Assembly: GCA_026387915.1 (NCBI GenBank)
Contig: JAPLKS010000018.1
Span: 124,001 to 188,000 of the forward strand
Length of the DNA: 64,000 nucleotides
DNA from: Gemmatimonadota bacterium
GTDB lineage: Bacteria > Gemmatimonadota > Gemmatimonadetes > Gemmatimonadales > Gemmatimonadaceae
Reading direction: 5' to 3'
In this document: piece by piece, positions 1 to 8,474 of the stretch
Layout: every line of letters starts with the position of its first letter
How positions within the stretch are numbered: position 1 is the stretch's first letter
The notes under the pieces: model-generated
What the model saw: only the letters and a program-made list of their open reading frames with translations
Databases searched by the model: none
Told to the model about the DNA's origin: nothing
Translations under genes and position numbers: made by a program

Positions 1-263
1 CCGCCGGCGGCGCGGGTGGCGCAGGTAGCGCAGGCGGCGCTACGGACAGCGCCGAAACACTCGGCAAACTCGTGGAGCAACTTGAGCGCGGCGACCGGCG
101 CAGCGCTGAGAGCCGCGCCTGGTGGCGGCTCAAGGGACTCGTGCTCCACGGCTATTTCACGAGCGAGCGTGTGCAAAAAGAGGTGCTCAAAGTGAACATC
201 ATGCCCGGGAAGTTCGACGGCGGAGCGCCGATGGCTGCCGTGGGAGGGATGAAGCATGACTGA
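1..263 (+). CDS. Gluconate 2-dehydrogenase subunit 3 family protein, C-terminal part
   Basis: This is the 3' end of a gene that enters from the left edge; the open frame runs from base 3 to the TGA at 261-263. The visible part is a Gly/Ala-rich linker followed by about 60 residues containing the motif GYFTSERVQKEVL and then PGKFDGG, which resembles the end of gluconate 2-dehydrogenase subunit 3 proteins. Such proteins are usually exported small partners of GMC flavoproteins, and here the stop overlaps the start of the GMC gene by 8 bases, which supports the pairing. The N-terminus and any Tat signal lie outside the window, so the family call rests on the C-terminus and context. Confidence 0.7.
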   Translation, partial: AGGAGGAGSAGGATDSAETLGKLVEQLERGDRRSAESRAWWRLKGLVLHGYFTSERVQKEVLKVNIMPGKFDGGAPMAAVGGMKHD

Positions 264-1947
264 GCGCAAAGTGTACGACGCCATTGTTGTTGGCTCGGGG
301 ATTAGTGGCGGCTGGGCGGCCAAAGAGCTGTGTGAGCGCGGACTCAAAACGCTCGTGCTCGAAGCCGGTGGCCCGGTGGACCCCCTCAAAGATTTTGTAG
401 AGCATGTGCAGCCGTATCAGATGCCCTTCCGCGGCTATGGCGACCGTAACGCCATCGCCAAAACACATCCGGTGCAGAAGGACTGCTACGCCTGTGATGA
501 AGTGGGGCACAAGTTTTTCGTGAACGACAACGAGAACCCCTATACGAATCCGGCGGACGCGCCCTTCAAATGGTTTCGCGGACGCCAAGTGGGTGGGCGC
601 TCGATCATGTGGGGACGGCAGGTGTATCGCTGGAGCGCGCAAGATTTTGAAGCCAACGCCAAAGATGGCCACGGCAACGACTGGCCCATTCGCTACGCCG
701 ACCTCGCGCCCTGGTACTCGCATGTAGAACGCTTCATTGGCGTCACCGGCGCGCACGAAGGGCTCTCACAGCTTCCCGACGGCGAGTTTCTTCCGCCGAT
801 GGCGCTCACCGTGGTGGAGCAACACGCGCGCGAAAAGATTCTCGCGTCATTTGGCGGCGAGCGCGTACTGACCATTGGCCGAGCCGCGATTCTCACCAAG
901 AATCACAACGGCCGCGCAGCCTGTCACTACTGTGGCCCGTGCGAGCGTGGGTGCATTACGCACTCGTATTTCAACTCCCTTGGCTCCACTCTCCCCGCCG
1001 CGAAAAAAACGGGGAATCTCACGCTCCGCCCGAACAGCGTAGTGGTCGAAGTGCTGTTCGATGAAAAGAAGGGGCGCGCCAAGGGCGTACGCATTATCGA
1101 TGGGCGCACCATGCAATCGCTGGAGTTCCACGCGAAGGTCGTGTTCTTGTGCGCCTCGGCGATTGAATCGGTGCGCCTGCTCCTCAACTCAAAGAGCGAA
1201 CGGTTTCCCGACGGGCTCGGCAACTCCTCCAACACGCTGGGCAAGTACGTGATGGATCACCATTACGGCGCCGGCGCCAACGGCCGGATGCCTGGCTTTC
1301 TCGACAAGCGCACCATTGGGCATCGTCCGAACGGGATTTATTTTCCACGGTTTCGCAACGTGAAGAACACACACGCCGACTTTGTGCGCGGCTATGGCAT
1401 GCAGGGCGGCTCCAGCCGAGGCGAGTGGGGGCGTGGCGCGTCGATGGCGGGCTACGGCGCGGCGTTCAAACAATCGCTGATTGACGGGCTCGGCCCCTGG
1501 TCGCTCGGCATGAGTGGCTGGGGCGAGACACTCCCGCACGAAGCCAACACGGTGACGCTCGACCCCGTGGTGAAGGACAAGTGGGGAGTGCCGGCCGCGC
1601 GGATTGATGTGCGGTGGCGCGAAAATGAAAAGGCGATGGACAAGGATATGAGCATCGCCGCCGCCGAGATGTTGACGGCCGCCGGCTGCGAGGATGTGCG
1701 GCAGCACGGCTCAAACAATCCGCCCGGACATTGCATTCACGAGATGGGCGGCGCGCGTATGAGTAAGACCGCCACCGAAGGCGTGCTGGACCGTTGGAAT
1801 CAGAGCTGGGATGTGAAGGGGCTCTTTGTGACAGACGGCGCGTGCATGGCGAGTTCGGCGTGCCAGAATCCGAGTATCACGTACATGGCGCTCACGGCGC
1901 GCGCGGCGGCTCGGGCGGTGGGGATGATGAAGCGGAGGGAGCTGTGA
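256..1947 (+). CDS. GMC family oxidoreductase (FAD-dependent sugar/alcohol dehydrogenase)
   Basis: A 563-residue flavoprotein with an N-terminal FAD-binding Rossmann motif (VGSGISGGWAAKEL, residues about 12-25) and a C-terminal GMC segment ending with a PGHCIHEMGG...NPSITYMALTARAA pattern that carries the expected active-site His and Asn. A Cys-rich stretch (CHYCGPCERGC, about residue 223) is typical of the gluconate-dehydrogenase-like branch. In that family the enzyme oxidises sugars or polyols and passes electrons to a cytochrome or quinone. It overlaps the upstream subunit-3 gene by 8 bases and the downstream isomerase-like gene by 4 bases (GTGA), so the three probably form one operon. The substrate cannot be deduced. 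Confidence 0.9.
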   Translation: MTERKVYDAIVVGSGISGGWAAKELCERGLKTLVLEAGGPVDPLKDFVEHVQPYQMPFRGYGDRNAIAKTHPVQKDCYACDEVGHKFFVNDNENPYTNPADAPFKWFRGRQVGGRSIMWGRQVYRWSAQDFEANAKDGHGNDWPIRYADLAPWYSHVERFIGVTGAHEGLSQLPDGEFLPPMALTVVEQHAREKILASFGGERVLTIGRAAILTKNHNGRAACHYCGPCERGCITHSYFNSLGSTLPAAKKTGNLTLRPNSVVVEVLFDEKKGRAKGVRIIDGRTMQSLEFHAKVVFLCASAIESVRLLLNSKSERFPDGLGNSSNTLGKYVMDHHYGAGANGRMPGFLDKRTIGHRPNGIYFPRFRNVKNTHADFVRGYGMQGGSSRGEWGRGASMAGYGAAFKQSLIDGLGPWSLGMSGWGETLPHEANTVTLDPVVKDKWGVPAARIDVRWRENEKAMDKDMSIAAAEMLTAAGCEDVRQHGSNNPPGHCIHEMGGARMSKTATEGVLDRWNQSWDVKGLFVTDGACMASSACQNPSITYMALTARAAARAVGMMKRREL

Positions 1948-2849
1948 AACGGAGAGAGATGCTTGGGGTGCTCGGCGCTGGGATAACGGCAACAGCGAGT
2001 AGGCAGTTAACGGTTAACCGTGAACCGTTAACCGTTAACGACGGCGAACATGAGACGCTCGAGCGCTCGCCCACGGTTCAAGCGCGCGGCACCAGCGTCG
2101 GGCTCAAACAAAGTGTCTCCCGCTGGTGCTACGACACACTCACGCTCGACCAACTCTGTGTGGCCGCCAAAGACATTGGCCTTGCGGCCATCGACTTGCT
2201 CGATCCGGCGGAGTACGAGGTACCCAAGAAGCACGGACTCGTCTGCGCTATGTCGAACGGATTCGGGACTATTCCGCGCGGATTCAACCGACCCGACCAG
2301 CACGACAAGCTCGTGGCCGATGGTGAGGCCATGATTCCGCTGGCGGCGGCTGCCGGCGTGCCGAATGTCGTGGTGTTCAGCGGCAATCGGCAGGGACTCG
2401 GCGATGGTGAAGGGCTCGCGAACTGCATTGCCGGGCTCAAGCGGCTCGCGCCGACTGCGGAAAAGCACGGCGTGACGCTCTGTCTGGAGTTGCTCAACAG
2501 CAAAGTGGACCACCGCGACTACCAGTGCGATCACACCGCGTGGGGCGCGGAGGTGGTGAAGGGGGTGGGCTCCTCGCGCCTAAAGCTGCTCTATGACATC
2601 TATCACATGCAGATCATGGAGGGCGATGTGGTGCGCACGATCCGCAACTACGCGCCGTTCATTGGGCACTATCACACCGGCGGCGTGCCTGGCCGCAATG
2701 AGATTGATGAGTCGCAGGAGCTGAACTACCGGCGGATTGCGCAGGCGATCGTGGACACGGGGTACGCCGGGTTCTTGGCGCATGAGTTTGTGCCGAAGCG
2801 CGATCCGCTGACATCGCTCCGAGCGGCGGTGCAGCGCTGCGCGGTGTGA
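1944..2849 (+). CDS. Hydroxypyruvate isomerase-like TIM-barrel protein
   Basis: A 301-residue protein read from the GTG at 1944, which overlaps the GMC stop codon; the open frame extends further upstream but only inside the GMC gene. The N-terminus (VKRREMLGVLGAGITATAS) looks like a Tat or Sec signal. The rest matches the xylose-isomerase-like TIM barrel of hydroxypyruvate isomerases, with LCLELLNSK, LLYDIYHMQIMEGD and GHYHTGGVPGRNEIDE segments that hold the metal-binding Glu, Asp and His residues. In this context it probably acts on keto sugars made by the GMC enzyme (inference). Codons just after the signal contain an inserted short repeat encoding LTVN twice. Confidence 0.82.
   Translation: MKRREMLGVLGAGITATASRQLTVNREPLTVNDGEHETLERSPTVQARGTSVGLKQSVSRWCYDTLTLDQLCVAAKDIGLAAIDLLDPAEYEVPKKHGLVCAMSNGFGTIPRGFNRPDQHDKLVADGEAMIPLAAAAGVPNVVVFSGNRQGLGDGEGLANCIAGLKRLAPTAEKHGVTLCLELLNSKVDHRDYQCDHTAWGAEVVKGVGSSRLKLLYDIYHMQIMEGDVVRTIRNYAPFIGHYHTGGVPGRNEIDESQELNYRRIAQAIVDTGYAGFLAHEFVPKRDPLTSLRAAVQRCAV
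2006..2039 (+). repeat. In-frame TTAACGG-type palindromic repeat
   Basis: A 34-base block made of alternating GTTAACGG and CCGTTAAC units forms an imperfect inverted repeat and encodes QLTVNREPLTVN inside the linker after the signal sequence of the isomerase-like gene. It is AT-richer than its surroundings. I found no second copy in this window, so its status as a dispersed repeat is an inference. Confidence 0.75.
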
Positions 2850-2908
2850 TACCGGAGCACGCGTGCGGTCATTGGCGCTAGAGATGCGTTTGTACCGACA
2901 CTCTGAAA

Positions 2909-2937
2909 GCACGAGGGATTCGTCCTTCGTGCATTTT
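2909..2937 (+). terminator. Rho-independent terminator of the GMC/isomerase operon
   Basis: A 10-base-pair stem (GCACGAGGGA with TCCTTCGTGC, one G-T pair) closed by a stable TTCG tetraloop and followed by ATTTTT, 60 bases after the isomerase stop codon. Confidence 0.9.
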
Positions 2938-2964
2938 TGGTAAAAAGAATATACATTACGTAAC

Positions 2965-2981
2965 CTGTTGCCATACAACAG
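2965..2981. promoter_or_regulatory. Inverted repeat upstream of the tetR promoter
   Basis: CTGTTG-ccata-CAACAG is a perfect 6-base inverted repeat with a 5-base spacer, about 27 bases upstream of the -35 box of the TetR gene. It may be an additional protein-binding site; nothing else supports that. Confidence 0.35.
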
Positions 2982-3007
2982 TTTATGGCTAATCCCGACA
3001 AAAAGTG

Positions 3008-3036
3008 TTGCTTTTAGGACTTTACAGTCCTATATT
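3008..3036 (+). promoter_or_regulatory. Promoter with a TetR-type operator in its spacer
   Basis: A -35 box TTGCTT (3008-3013) and a -10 box TATATT (3031-3036) are separated by exactly 17 bases. The perfect palindrome AGGACT-ttac-AGTCCT (3016-3031) lies in that spacer and touches the -10 box, as expected for autorepression by the TetR protein encoded directly downstream. Transcription would begin about 7 bases after the -10 box, which falls at the GTG start codon (3045), so the mRNA is probably leaderless. Confidence 0.75.
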
Positions 3037-3044
3037 ATTAGATC

Positions 3045-3641
3045 GTGAACCCAAGACGCCTGCAGATTCTCGATGCCGCCGCGACGCTCTTCAATGACAA
3101 GGGCTTTGCACAAACGTCCGTTGATGAAGTCATCGACGCGGCTGGCCTCAGTGGCAAGAGCCACTTCTATCACTACTTCAAATCCAAGGAAGAACTTGGA
3201 TTGGAAGTCATTGGTCGTCAGTTCGACCTCATGGCGGAGAAGGGCGCGGCGATTCTGCGCGAGCCTTCGATTGATGCCCTTGAGCGACTGAATCTCTTCA
3301 TTGACTCTGTGGTCGCGCTCCAGGTGGAGAGTGGGAGCAAGTGCGGGTCGCCGTTCGGCATGTTGGGCGCCGAAATGGCGGAGCGTGACGAAGGGTTTCG
3401 GCTGCGCATCGCGCTGTCGTTCCGCGGGTGGATTGAGCAAATCCAGGAACTGCTCGAGTCCGCTCGTGATCAGCTCACCGACGATGCCGAACCGCAGCGG
3501 CTGGCGCGGTTCATTGTGGCGACGCTGGAAGGTGCTACACAGATCGCACGGATGAAGCGCGATGTCTCCGTCATTCACGGAATCGCGCTCGATCTCAAAC
3601 GGTTCATCGCCTCTCAACACAGACGCAAGGTGGTTGGATGA
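3045..3641 (+). CDS. TetR/AcrR family transcriptional regulator
   Basis: A 198-residue repressor with the TetR helix-turn-helix at residues about 6-50 (ILDAAATLFNDKGFAQTSVDEVIDAAGLSGKSHFYHYFKSKEEL) and a C-terminal ligand domain resembling TetR_C members with a GSPFGMLGAEMAERDEGFR segment. It starts with GTG at 3045 without a visible Shine-Dalgarno sequence, consistent with leaderless translation. The gene overlaps the following sigma factor by 4 bases (ATGA), so the repressor and sigma factor are made together. The palindrome in its own promoter is the obvious operator. The ligand is unknown. Confidence 0.93.
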   Translation: MNPRRLQILDAAATLFNDKGFAQTSVDEVIDAAGLSGKSHFYHYFKSKEELGLEVIGRQFDLMAEKGAAILREPSIDALERLNLFIDSVVALQVESGSKCGSPFGMLGAEMAERDEGFRLRIALSFRGWIEQIQELLESARDQLTDDAEPQRLARFIVATLEGATQIARMKRDVSVIHGIALDLKRFIASQHRRKVVG

Positions 3642-4285
3642 TTGGCTCCATTTCCCCCGGAGGCGCGGCGATTGACCCGCGGCGCGCACGTTTTGACGCG
3701 GAAGCGATTGTGCACCTCGACGCGCTGCGCAGCTTTGCACTGAAGCTGACGCGCGCCACGGACGACGCCGACGATCTCGTCAGCGACACGATGCTCCGCG
3801 CCTTTCAGCGTTGGGAGCAATACCGACTTGGCACCAACATCCGCGCGTGGCTGTTCACGATTCTCTATCACGTTTTTGTGAGCCGCAAGCGTCGCGTGGA
3901 TGCCCGTGAGGTCCAGACGGTTGAAAACGAAGACGGGTGGACGGGGCATGAGCTGGTGGGTGAAGCCGACCCAGAGGGCGCCTTCTACGATTCGTTTCTC
4001 GACGAAGAAATCACCACCGCCATTGCGCAGTTGCCGGATGAATATCGCGACGCGGTGGTGATGAGCGACCTGCAGGGGATGCGCTACGCCGAGATTGCGC
4101 AGCAGCTCGATGTGCCGGAGGGGACGGTGAAGTCGCGCCTCTTCCGTGGCCGGCGGTTGTTGCAGAAGGAACTCGAGCAGTATGCGGTGGAGATGGGGTA
4201 TATCAAGCCGCGCATATCGGGTGCGTTCGTGCACGCCGACCTGAGCGAAGAAGAAGCGGCGTTTGCGGTGATGGGCGCGGCATAG
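3638..4285 (+). CDS. RNA polymerase ECF-type sigma-70 family factor
   Basis: A 215-residue sigma factor with region 2 (residues about 20-85, including DADDLVSDTMLRAFQRWEQY and the NIRAWLFTILYHVF segment) and region 4 (about 128-180, LPDEYRDAVVMSDLQGMRYAEIA with the EGTVKSRLFRGRRLL recognition helix). It is translationally coupled to the TetR gene through an ATGA overlap. No anti-sigma factor is next to it, so its activity may be set through the TetR-controlled promoter. It ends before a strong hairpin that also faces the converging CGNR gene. Confidence 0.93.
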   Translation: MIGSISPGGAAIDPRRARFDAEAIVHLDALRSFALKLTRATDDADDLVSDTMLRAFQRWEQYRLGTNIRAWLFTILYHVFVSRKRRVDAREVQTVENEDGWTGHELVGEADPEGAFYDSFLDEEITTAIAQLPDEYRDAVVMSDLQGMRYAEIAQQLDVPEGTVKSRLFRGRRLLQKELEQYAVEMGYIKPRISGAFVHADLSEEEAAFAVMGAA

Positions 4286-4309
4286 TCGCGCGTCGATACC
4301 ATCAGAACG

Positions 4310-4350
4310 CCGAAAGGGGGACGACGGTTTTTCCGTCGTCCCCCTTTCGG
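4310..4350. terminator. Bidirectional terminator hairpin
   Basis: A perfect 18-base-pair stem (4310-4327 with 4333-4350) with a TTTTT loop sits between the convergent sigma-factor and CGNR genes. No long T-run follows on the plus strand, but the stem strength and position favour a shared terminator. Confidence 0.8.
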
Positions 4351-4369
4351 CTATCGCCCGGCGAGAAAC

Positions 4370-5038
4370 TCAGCCGTTGACGTTGAGCTTCACCTTGCGA
4401 CGGTGACGCGCGGCTTTGGCGCGATTGCCGCAGGTGGCCATTTCGCACCACCGACGCTTGCCGTTGCGGCTGCCGTCGAAGAAGACGCGGCTGCAGCGAG
4501 AGTCGGCGCAGCGGCGCACGCGGGTGAGTTCGCCGGTCACGAGGGCATCGGCGGCCGACTCGATGATCGGGATGAGCAATCCGGCAAAGACGTCGCCCAC
4601 CGTGACGAAGTTGCGAGTAAAGCCGCCATCGGAGCGCGGTTCAACGCGGCGCGTGCCAGCGCTACGTCCGAGGATGCGGTTGATCTCGCCGATGGCCACT
4701 TGGGTGGCGCGATCAGCGGGCGCGCCCCCGCGTTCAGCAAGGGCGCGGAGGACGTTGCGGATGCGGCGAGCCTCGTGCAGCGCCGCCGAGGCACCGGTGG
4801 GCTGCTGCAGGGCGCGACGGAGCATGGACGAGGCACGTTCAGCATCGAGGATGCGGGCGGTGCCGAGCCACTGCACGAAGGTGTCGAAGTTGTCGAGCGC
4901 GTCGAGGCGGGCGCCTTTGCGATTGCGCGCGGCGTCGTCACTGTTGACGAAGTCGAGCCAGAGCCGTTCGCCGACGAACACGAAGGCATCCGGCATGGGG
5001 GTACTTTCGGTGGAAACCGGGATCTCTGCGGACGGCAT
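4370..5038 (-). CDS. CGNR zinc finger / ABATE domain regulator
   Basis: A 222-residue protein read from the ATG at 5038; an ATG 42 bases further in (4996) is an alternative. The N-terminus (FVFVGERLWLDFVNS) is the ABATE domain start and the C-terminus holds the CGNR zinc finger (RRCADSRCSRVFFD then RRWCEMATCGNRAKAARHRR). Such proteins are stress-related transcriptional regulators in actinobacteria and other phyla. The open frame extends far upstream of 5038 but overlaps the divergent purine NTPase gene, so that part is rejected. The C-terminal tail is very basic, consistent with nucleic-acid binding. Confidence 0.88.
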   Translation of the reverse strand: MPSAEIPVSTESTPMPDAFVFVGERLWLDFVNSDDAARNRKGARLDALDNFDTFVQWLGTARILDAERASSMLRRALQQPTGASAALHEARRIRNVLRALAERGGAPADRATQVAIGEINRILGRSAGTRRVEPRSDGGFTRNFVTVGDVFAGLLIPIIESAADALVTGELTRVRRCADSRCSRVFFDGSRNGKRRWCEMATCGNRAKAARHRRKVKLNVNG

Positions 5039-5124
5039 AGGTGGATTCAGGTTAGGCGTTGAGAACACAGGCTGCAACCCACGCAGGGGTATGAGCCAAA
5101 GCGGGGGATGCGTAGACTTCCGAA

Positions 5125-5664
5125 ATGGCACTAGAGACAATTCGAACGATTGCCGTGGGCTCAACGAATCCCGTGAAGCTCGCGGCGGTGCGGGCAGTGC
5201 TCGCGCCGCTGGCGCCCCACGCCACCATCTTGCCGGTGGCGGTGGCGTCGAACGTCGCAGACCAACCATTTGGTGACGACGAAACGATTCGCGGCGCGAG
5301 CACCCGCGCCGTTGCCGCGCGTGCGGCACTGGACGCCGATATCGGCGTCGGGATCGAGGGCGGCTGTGTGGAAACAGCCACCGGAATGCGCACGTGCGCG
5401 TGGGCGGTGGTGGTCGATCGCGAGGGGCGGAGCGGCACCGGCGGGTCGCTGGCGATGCCGCTCCCCGAATCGGTGGCGCGCAGCATTCGCGCAGGCATGG
5501 AGCTCGGCCACGCAATGGACGCGTTGGTGCAGCAGCACAACACAAAGCACGGCGCCGGCGCCGTCGGGATCCTCACCGACGGCCTCGTGGACCGCCAAAG
5601 GGCGTACGAGATTCTCGTCACTTACGCGCTCGCCCCGTTTCTCACGCCGATGTACTGGCCATGA
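5125..5664 (+). CDS. yjjX: Inosine/xanthosine triphosphatase (non-canonical purine NTP phosphatase, DUF84)
   Basis: A 179-residue protein with the DUF84/YjjX signature: VGSTNPVKLAAVRAVL at residues 11-26, SNVADQPFGDDETIRGASTRA, GVGIEGGC, and GAVGILTDGLVDR near the end. The family hydrolyses ITP and XTP to the monophosphates and so cleans the nucleotide pool. It is divergent from the CGNR gene and its last 23 bases overlap the 3' end of the convergent universal stress protein gene. The length matches the family. Confidence 0.9.
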   Translation: MALETIRTIAVGSTNPVKLAAVRAVLAPLAPHATILPVAVASNVADQPFGDDETIRGASTRAVAARAALDADIGVGIEGGCVETATGMRTCAWAVVVDREGRSGTGGSLAMPLPESVARSIRAGMELGHAMDALVQQHNTKHGAGAVGILTDGLVDRQRAYEILVTYALAPFLTPMYWP

Positions 5665-6604
5665 GCATTCCCTCGTGCACCGTGCGGTCACCGTCCACGC
5701 GAGTGGGGCGGTAGCAGAGCGCGGGGCGCGAGCCGGAGCGTAGCACTTTGTCGGCGACGCTTCCGAGAAATACACGCGAGAGTCCACGGCCGTAGGTGGC
5801 GAGTGCCACCACGTCGGGATCGGTATGCTGGATATGGTCGAGGATCGCGCGCGCCGGGCTGAGGTGCACCGTCACGGTCGACGTGGCGGTCACGCCTTCG
5901 CCGCGCAGACGTTGCGCCACGCGTTCCACTTCATGTTTGGCTTCGTCGGCGACGGCGTCGATATCGAACGCATCGGCTTCGCCGGCATTGAGTGCGGTCA
6001 TGGAGTCGCCCACCCAGGGCGGCGAGACGATGCGTAGCACTTCGACCGTCGCACCAAAAGCGCGCGCCAGCCAGCCGGCGTTTGGGACCATGGCGTCGGA
6101 GATGTCGGAGCCGTCGTGGAGCAGCAGGACGCGGTCAATCGAGCTGGGGCGCACCACGGCGTCCTCGGACATGGCGAGCACCGGGCAGGAAGCGTGGCGA
6201 ATGACGCCATCGGCTACGCTACCCAGCCACCGCATGGCCCAGCCTCCGAGACCGTGCGTGGAGCAGACAATGGCGGTGGCGTGGCGCTCAGCGGCCGCCG
6301 CGACGATTTCATCAACGGCTCCGCCCACGCGCAACTCGTGCGTGACGGCGAGCCCCGTGACCCCGCGGACGGCTTCGGCCTTGCGCTCGAGCCACAGCTG
6401 CGCGTCAGTCTGCATTCGCTCGTTCCACGCGGGGTCAGGAATCAACGCGGCGGCTTCGGGTGGCGCGCCGAGCGTGGACATCGGCGTGAACACGCGAACG
6501 AGGTGCAGGCCGCCGTGCAGGCGGCTGGCGATCTCTGCGGCGTGAGCGATGGCGGCATCGGCCAGTGGCGAGCCGTCGAGTGGGACCAGAATCTCACTGT
6601 ACAT
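5642..6604 (-). CDS. Universal stress protein with two UspA domains
   Basis: A 320-residue cytoplasmic protein with two tandem UspA folds. The first begins MYSEILVPLDGSPLADAAI and contains the nucleotide-binding-loop-like segment STHGLGGWAMRWLGSVADGVIRHASCPVL (about 116-144). The second begins near residue 157 (IDRVLLLHDGSDISDAMV) and ends with ATYGRGLSRVFLGSVADKVLRSGSRPAL. Both domains keep the G-x2-G-x9-G(S/T)-type ATP-binding pattern. It converges on yjjX with a 23-base overlap of coding ends. Confidence 0.92.
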   Translation of the reverse strand: MYSEILVPLDGSPLADAAIAHAAEIASRLHGGLHLVRVFTPMSTLGAPPEAAALIPDPAWNERMQTDAQLWLERKAEAVRGVTGLAVTHELRVGGAVDEIVAAAAERHATAIVCSTHGLGGWAMRWLGSVADGVIRHASCPVLAMSEDAVVRPSSIDRVLLLHDGSDISDAMVPNAGWLARAFGATVEVLRIVSPPWVGDSMTALNAGEADAFDIDAVADEAKHEVERVAQRLRGEGVTATSTVTVHLSPARAILDHIQHTDPDVVALATYGRGLSRVFLGSVADKVLRSGSRPALCYRPTRVDGDRTVHEGMLMASTSA

Positions 6605-6770
6605 TTGTCCCTCCCGGGCAAATGGTCATCGCCAGAAGGCACCTGATTTCGGTGACCGAGGGCGACACCGTTAGATTAGTGACGAACCCACTCACCGCGC
6701 GTCGGATAACCTGCTCCTCCGTCGCGCGGGTTTCCCTGACCGCCACTGCGTCATATCACCCAGTCCCCCT

Positions 6771-7217
6771 GTGAACCAGCCTCTATCTCCCTCTGAGCAC
6801 CGCGTCCTCGAGATTCGCGACCGCATCCGCTGGACAGACTCCGATCCGATGGGGATTGTCCATTATGGTGCCTATATTCGCCTCTTTCAGATCGGGGAAG
6901 AGGAGCTCCTTCGGGCCTGCGGACTGCCCTACCACGAGCTGCGGATCCGCCGGAGCGTGTGGATTCCTCGAAAGGCGCTCCACATGGAGTTCCACTCGCC
7001 GGCGCAGATCGACGAGGAAGTGGTGATTGTCTCCTGTTTTGCGAAAATCGGGGTGAGCTCCATCACGTACGCCTTTGAGGTGTACCGGGCGAGCGACCGG
7101 CTGCATCGGGCGAGCGGTTCGCTGACGGTGGTGAACGTGGACAAGGAGAGCGTCACCACGCGAGCGCTGCCCGAAGAGGTCAAGACGATGATGCGACCGT
7201 ACCTGCGTGCGGAGTGA
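6771..7217 (+). CDS. Acyl-CoA thioesterase, 4HBT hotdog family
   Basis: A 148-residue hotdog-fold protein with the 4-hydroxybenzoyl-CoA thioesterase-type motif WTDSDPMGIVHYGAYIRLF (residues about 22-40), where the Asp is the usual catalytic residue. The length is right for the family. It starts with GTG at 6771. The 166 bases upstream hold no further gene. Its substrate is unknown; the aromatic-acyl-CoA island is 26 kb away and there is no reason to link the two. The ispH gene follows after 36 bases in the same direction. Confidence 0.88.
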   Translation: MNQPLSPSEHRVLEIRDRIRWTDSDPMGIVHYGAYIRLFQIGEEELLRACGLPYHELRIRRSVWIPRKALHMEFHSPAQIDEEVVIVSCFAKIGVSSITYAFEVYRASDRLHRASGSLTVVNVDKESVTTRALPEEVKTMMRPYLRAE

Positions 7218-7253
7218 CCTCCGGCAGTGGCCTTCAACGCTTAGTTTTCTGAC

Positions 7254-8474
7254 GTGAGCGACCCCGTGACGTACTTCCGCAAAGGCTTTGGCCTCAAGTC
7301 TGATGTTGAGGGCACCCTCTCGGCCGATTACACCGGCCAGTTGGTGGACCTGCTGCAGGCACGGGACTACACGCTCCAGTCCGGCTCCGTGACGGTGCGA
7401 CTCGCGCGTGAGTTCGGCTTCTGCTACGGCGTGGAGCGGGCGGTGGAATACGCGTACCAGACGCGGGCGAAGTTTCCGGATCGCCTGATTTATCTGGCCG
7501 GCGAGATCATTCACAATCCGCACGTCAACGCTAAGCTGCAGCAGATGGGGATCGTCTTTCTGCAAGCGGGCGCCGACGGGTTTGACTATTCCGGCGTACG
7601 ACCGGAGGACGTGGTGATTCTCCCCGCGTTCGGCGTCACGATTTCCGATTTTGAAACGCTGCGTGCGCTCGGGTGTGTGATGGTGGATACCACGTGCGGG
7701 TCGGTGCTCAATGTCTGGAAGCGCGTGGAGAGCTACGCGCGCGACGGATTTACGTCGTTGATTCACGGCAAGTACTACCACGAAGAAACGCGGGCCACGG
7801 CCTCGCAGGTGCTCAAATACGAAGGCGGTGCCTACCTCGTGGTGCGCAACATGGAGCAGGCGCACGACGCGTGCGCGTATATCGAACAGCGCGGCATGAC
7901 ACGCGAGGCATTCCTCGACAAGTATCGCAAACAGGCGAGCGCCGGCTTTGACCCCGACGTGCATTTACAGCGCATTGGCGTGGCGAATCAGACGACGATG
8001 CTCGCGCGCGAATCGCTGGCGATTGGTGAGGAAGTCGGGCAGGCGATGGCGCGCCACTTTGGTGCGTCGCACCGTGCGTCGCACTTTCGCACGTTCGACA
8101 CCATCTGCAGTGCCACGCAAGACCGCCAGGACGCGGTGAATGCGTTGTTGGAGGAGCCGCTCGACGTGATGCTGGTGATTGGTGGCTACAACTCCAGCAA
8201 CACAATCTCGTTGGCGGCGCTGTGCGCTGAGCGGGTGCGCACGTACCACATTGCGGATGCCGCGTGCATTGACGTGGCCGCCGGCACGATTCGTCACGCG
8301 GCGTCGGTGGGTGGCGCGACGACCGACGAAGCGGAGACCGCTGGGTGGCTGGCCGGTGACGCGCCGTTGCGGGTGGGGCTGACGGCGGGGGCGAGCACGC
8401 CGAATAACAAGATTGGCGAAGCGGTGGCGCGAGTGTTTCTGACGCGCGGCATCGATCCCGCTGGGCTCGTGTGA
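7254..8474 (+). CDS. ispH: 4-hydroxy-3-methylbut-2-enyl diphosphate reductase
   Basis: A 406-residue IspH, the last enzyme of the MEP isoprenoid pathway, which reductively dehydroxylates HMBPP with a [4Fe-4S] cluster. The three cluster cysteines are visible in FGFCYGVERAV (Cys57), VDTTCGSVLNVW and FDTICSATQDRQ, and the substrate-binding GGYNSSNT segment is present. The N-terminal extension and the insert with AFLDKYRKQASAGFDPDVHLQRIGVANQTTML make it the long form seen in cyanobacteria and plants rather than the roughly 315-residue form of E. coli. It overlaps the following mutarotase-like gene by 4 bases. Confidence 0.95.
   Translation: MSDPVTYFRKGFGLKSDVEGTLSADYTGQLVDLLQARDYTLQSGSVTVRLAREFGFCYGVERAVEYAYQTRAKFPDRLIYLAGEIIHNPHVNAKLQQMGIVFLQAGADGFDYSGVRPEDVVILPAFGVTISDFETLRALGCVMVDTTCGSVLNVWKRVESYARDGFTSLIHGKYYHEETRATASQVLKYEGGAYLVVRNMEQAHDACAYIEQRGMTREAFLDKYRKQASAGFDPDVHLQRIGVANQTTMLARESLAIGEEVGQAMARHFGASHRASHFRTFDTICSATQDRQDAVNALLEEPLDVMLVIGGYNSSNTISLAALCAERVRTYHIADAACIDVAAGTIRHAASVGGATTDEAETAGWLAGDAPLRVGLTAGASTPNNKIGEAVARVFLTRGIDPAGLV

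Noticed and set aside
5039-5545. Upstream extension of the CGNR regulator frame to a 391-codon protein
   Set aside because: The extra N-terminus is Arg/Pro/Ser-rich and lies wholly over the divergent yjjX gene; the ABATE domain begins just after the start chosen at 5038.
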